The notes beneath the pieces were generated by a model. That model saw only the letters and a program-made list of their open reading frames with translations. It was not told the origin of the DNA and searched no databases. 5,987 nt of DNA from an uncultured Lachnospiraceae bacterium. Lineage in GTDB: Bacteria > Bacillota > Clostridia > Lachnospirales > Lachnospiraceae. Location: positions 1-5,987 of the forward strand of contig CAJTSL010000103.1 in assembly GCA_910578845.1 (NCBI GenBank), written 5' to 3'. Position 1 is the stretch's first letter, and every line of letters begins with the position of its first letter. Of this stretch, positions 5,944-5,987 are shown piece by piece. The position numbers and the translations under genes were made by a program.

Positions 5944-5958
5944 GACGCTGATAGCGTC
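5944..5958 (+). terminator. Short GC-rich hairpin after the alpha-glucosidase gene
   Basis: GACGCT (5944-5949), loop GAT, and AGCGTC (5953-5958) form a perfect six-base-pair stem starting 9 bases after the stop codon. Only TT follows before GGCCCC, so it lacks the U-run of a standard intrinsic terminator. It may be a weak or factor-assisted terminator or an RNA 3'-end stabiliser. The last 29 bases of the window hold nothing else I can identify. Confidence 0.33.
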
Positions 5959-5987
5959 TTGGCCCCAAAATTCGCAAGTTGAGCAAG

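Noticed and set aside
5609..5986. Minus-strand open frame running off the right edge
   Set aside because: Almost all of it is antisense to the glucosidase gene. Its composition (Pro, Ser and Arg rich) is not protein-like, and only about 50 bases lie outside the gene.
1..5987. Transposase genes, terminal inverted repeats, tRNA genes or CRISPR repeats explaining the decayed region
   Set aside because: None are visible. The remnants imply past insertions or deletions, but no element boundary can be defined from this window.

Overview
The window looks like a chromosomal stretch from a gut-type Firmicute, probably Lachnospiraceae or a close relative. This rests on strong purine-rich ribosome binding sites, an AT-rich accessory half, and close resemblance from memory (no search run) of several proteins to ones common in that family. 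It falls into two parts with different character.

The left part (1 to about 2370) is AT-rich accessory DNA in decay. It opens inside a KilA-N domain gene of phage/plasmid regulator type, cut by the window edge but otherwise intact. A GIY-YIG/DUF4357 nuclease-like gene follows 33 bases later. It is broken by a single-base frameshift between its two name-giving motifs. Three gene remnants come next: a short piece resembling the C-terminal tail of RlmD-type 23S rRNA (uracil-5-)-methyltransferases, a Fic-domain fragment that carries the full Fic motif but lacks its N-terminal part and is frameshifted just after the motif, and an unassigned open stretch interrupted by a stop codon. The Fic and RlmD-like pieces look like scars of repeated insertion and deletion.

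The right part (about 2360 to the end) carries three intact same-strand genes: a DinB-fold protein preceded by a good -10 box and a 16-base dyad, an AraC-family regulator with an N-terminal cupin-like sensor domain, and a GH13 alpha-glucosidase of the oligo-1,6-glucosidase type with a complete catalytic machinery. The short gap between regulator and glucosidase holds a 7-base direct repeat spaced by two helical turns, nested with inverted repeats. The simplest reading is a local sugar-responsive switch in which the AraC protein controls the glucosidase, which hydrolyses imported malto- or isomalto-oligosaccharides in the cytoplasm.

No tRNA, rRNA, CRISPR array, complete transposon or clear new multi-gene system was found. 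The most informative oddities are a perfect 26-base palindrome inside the KilA-N coding sequence, the motif-splitting frameshift in the nuclease gene, and the repeat architecture in front of the glucosidase gene.
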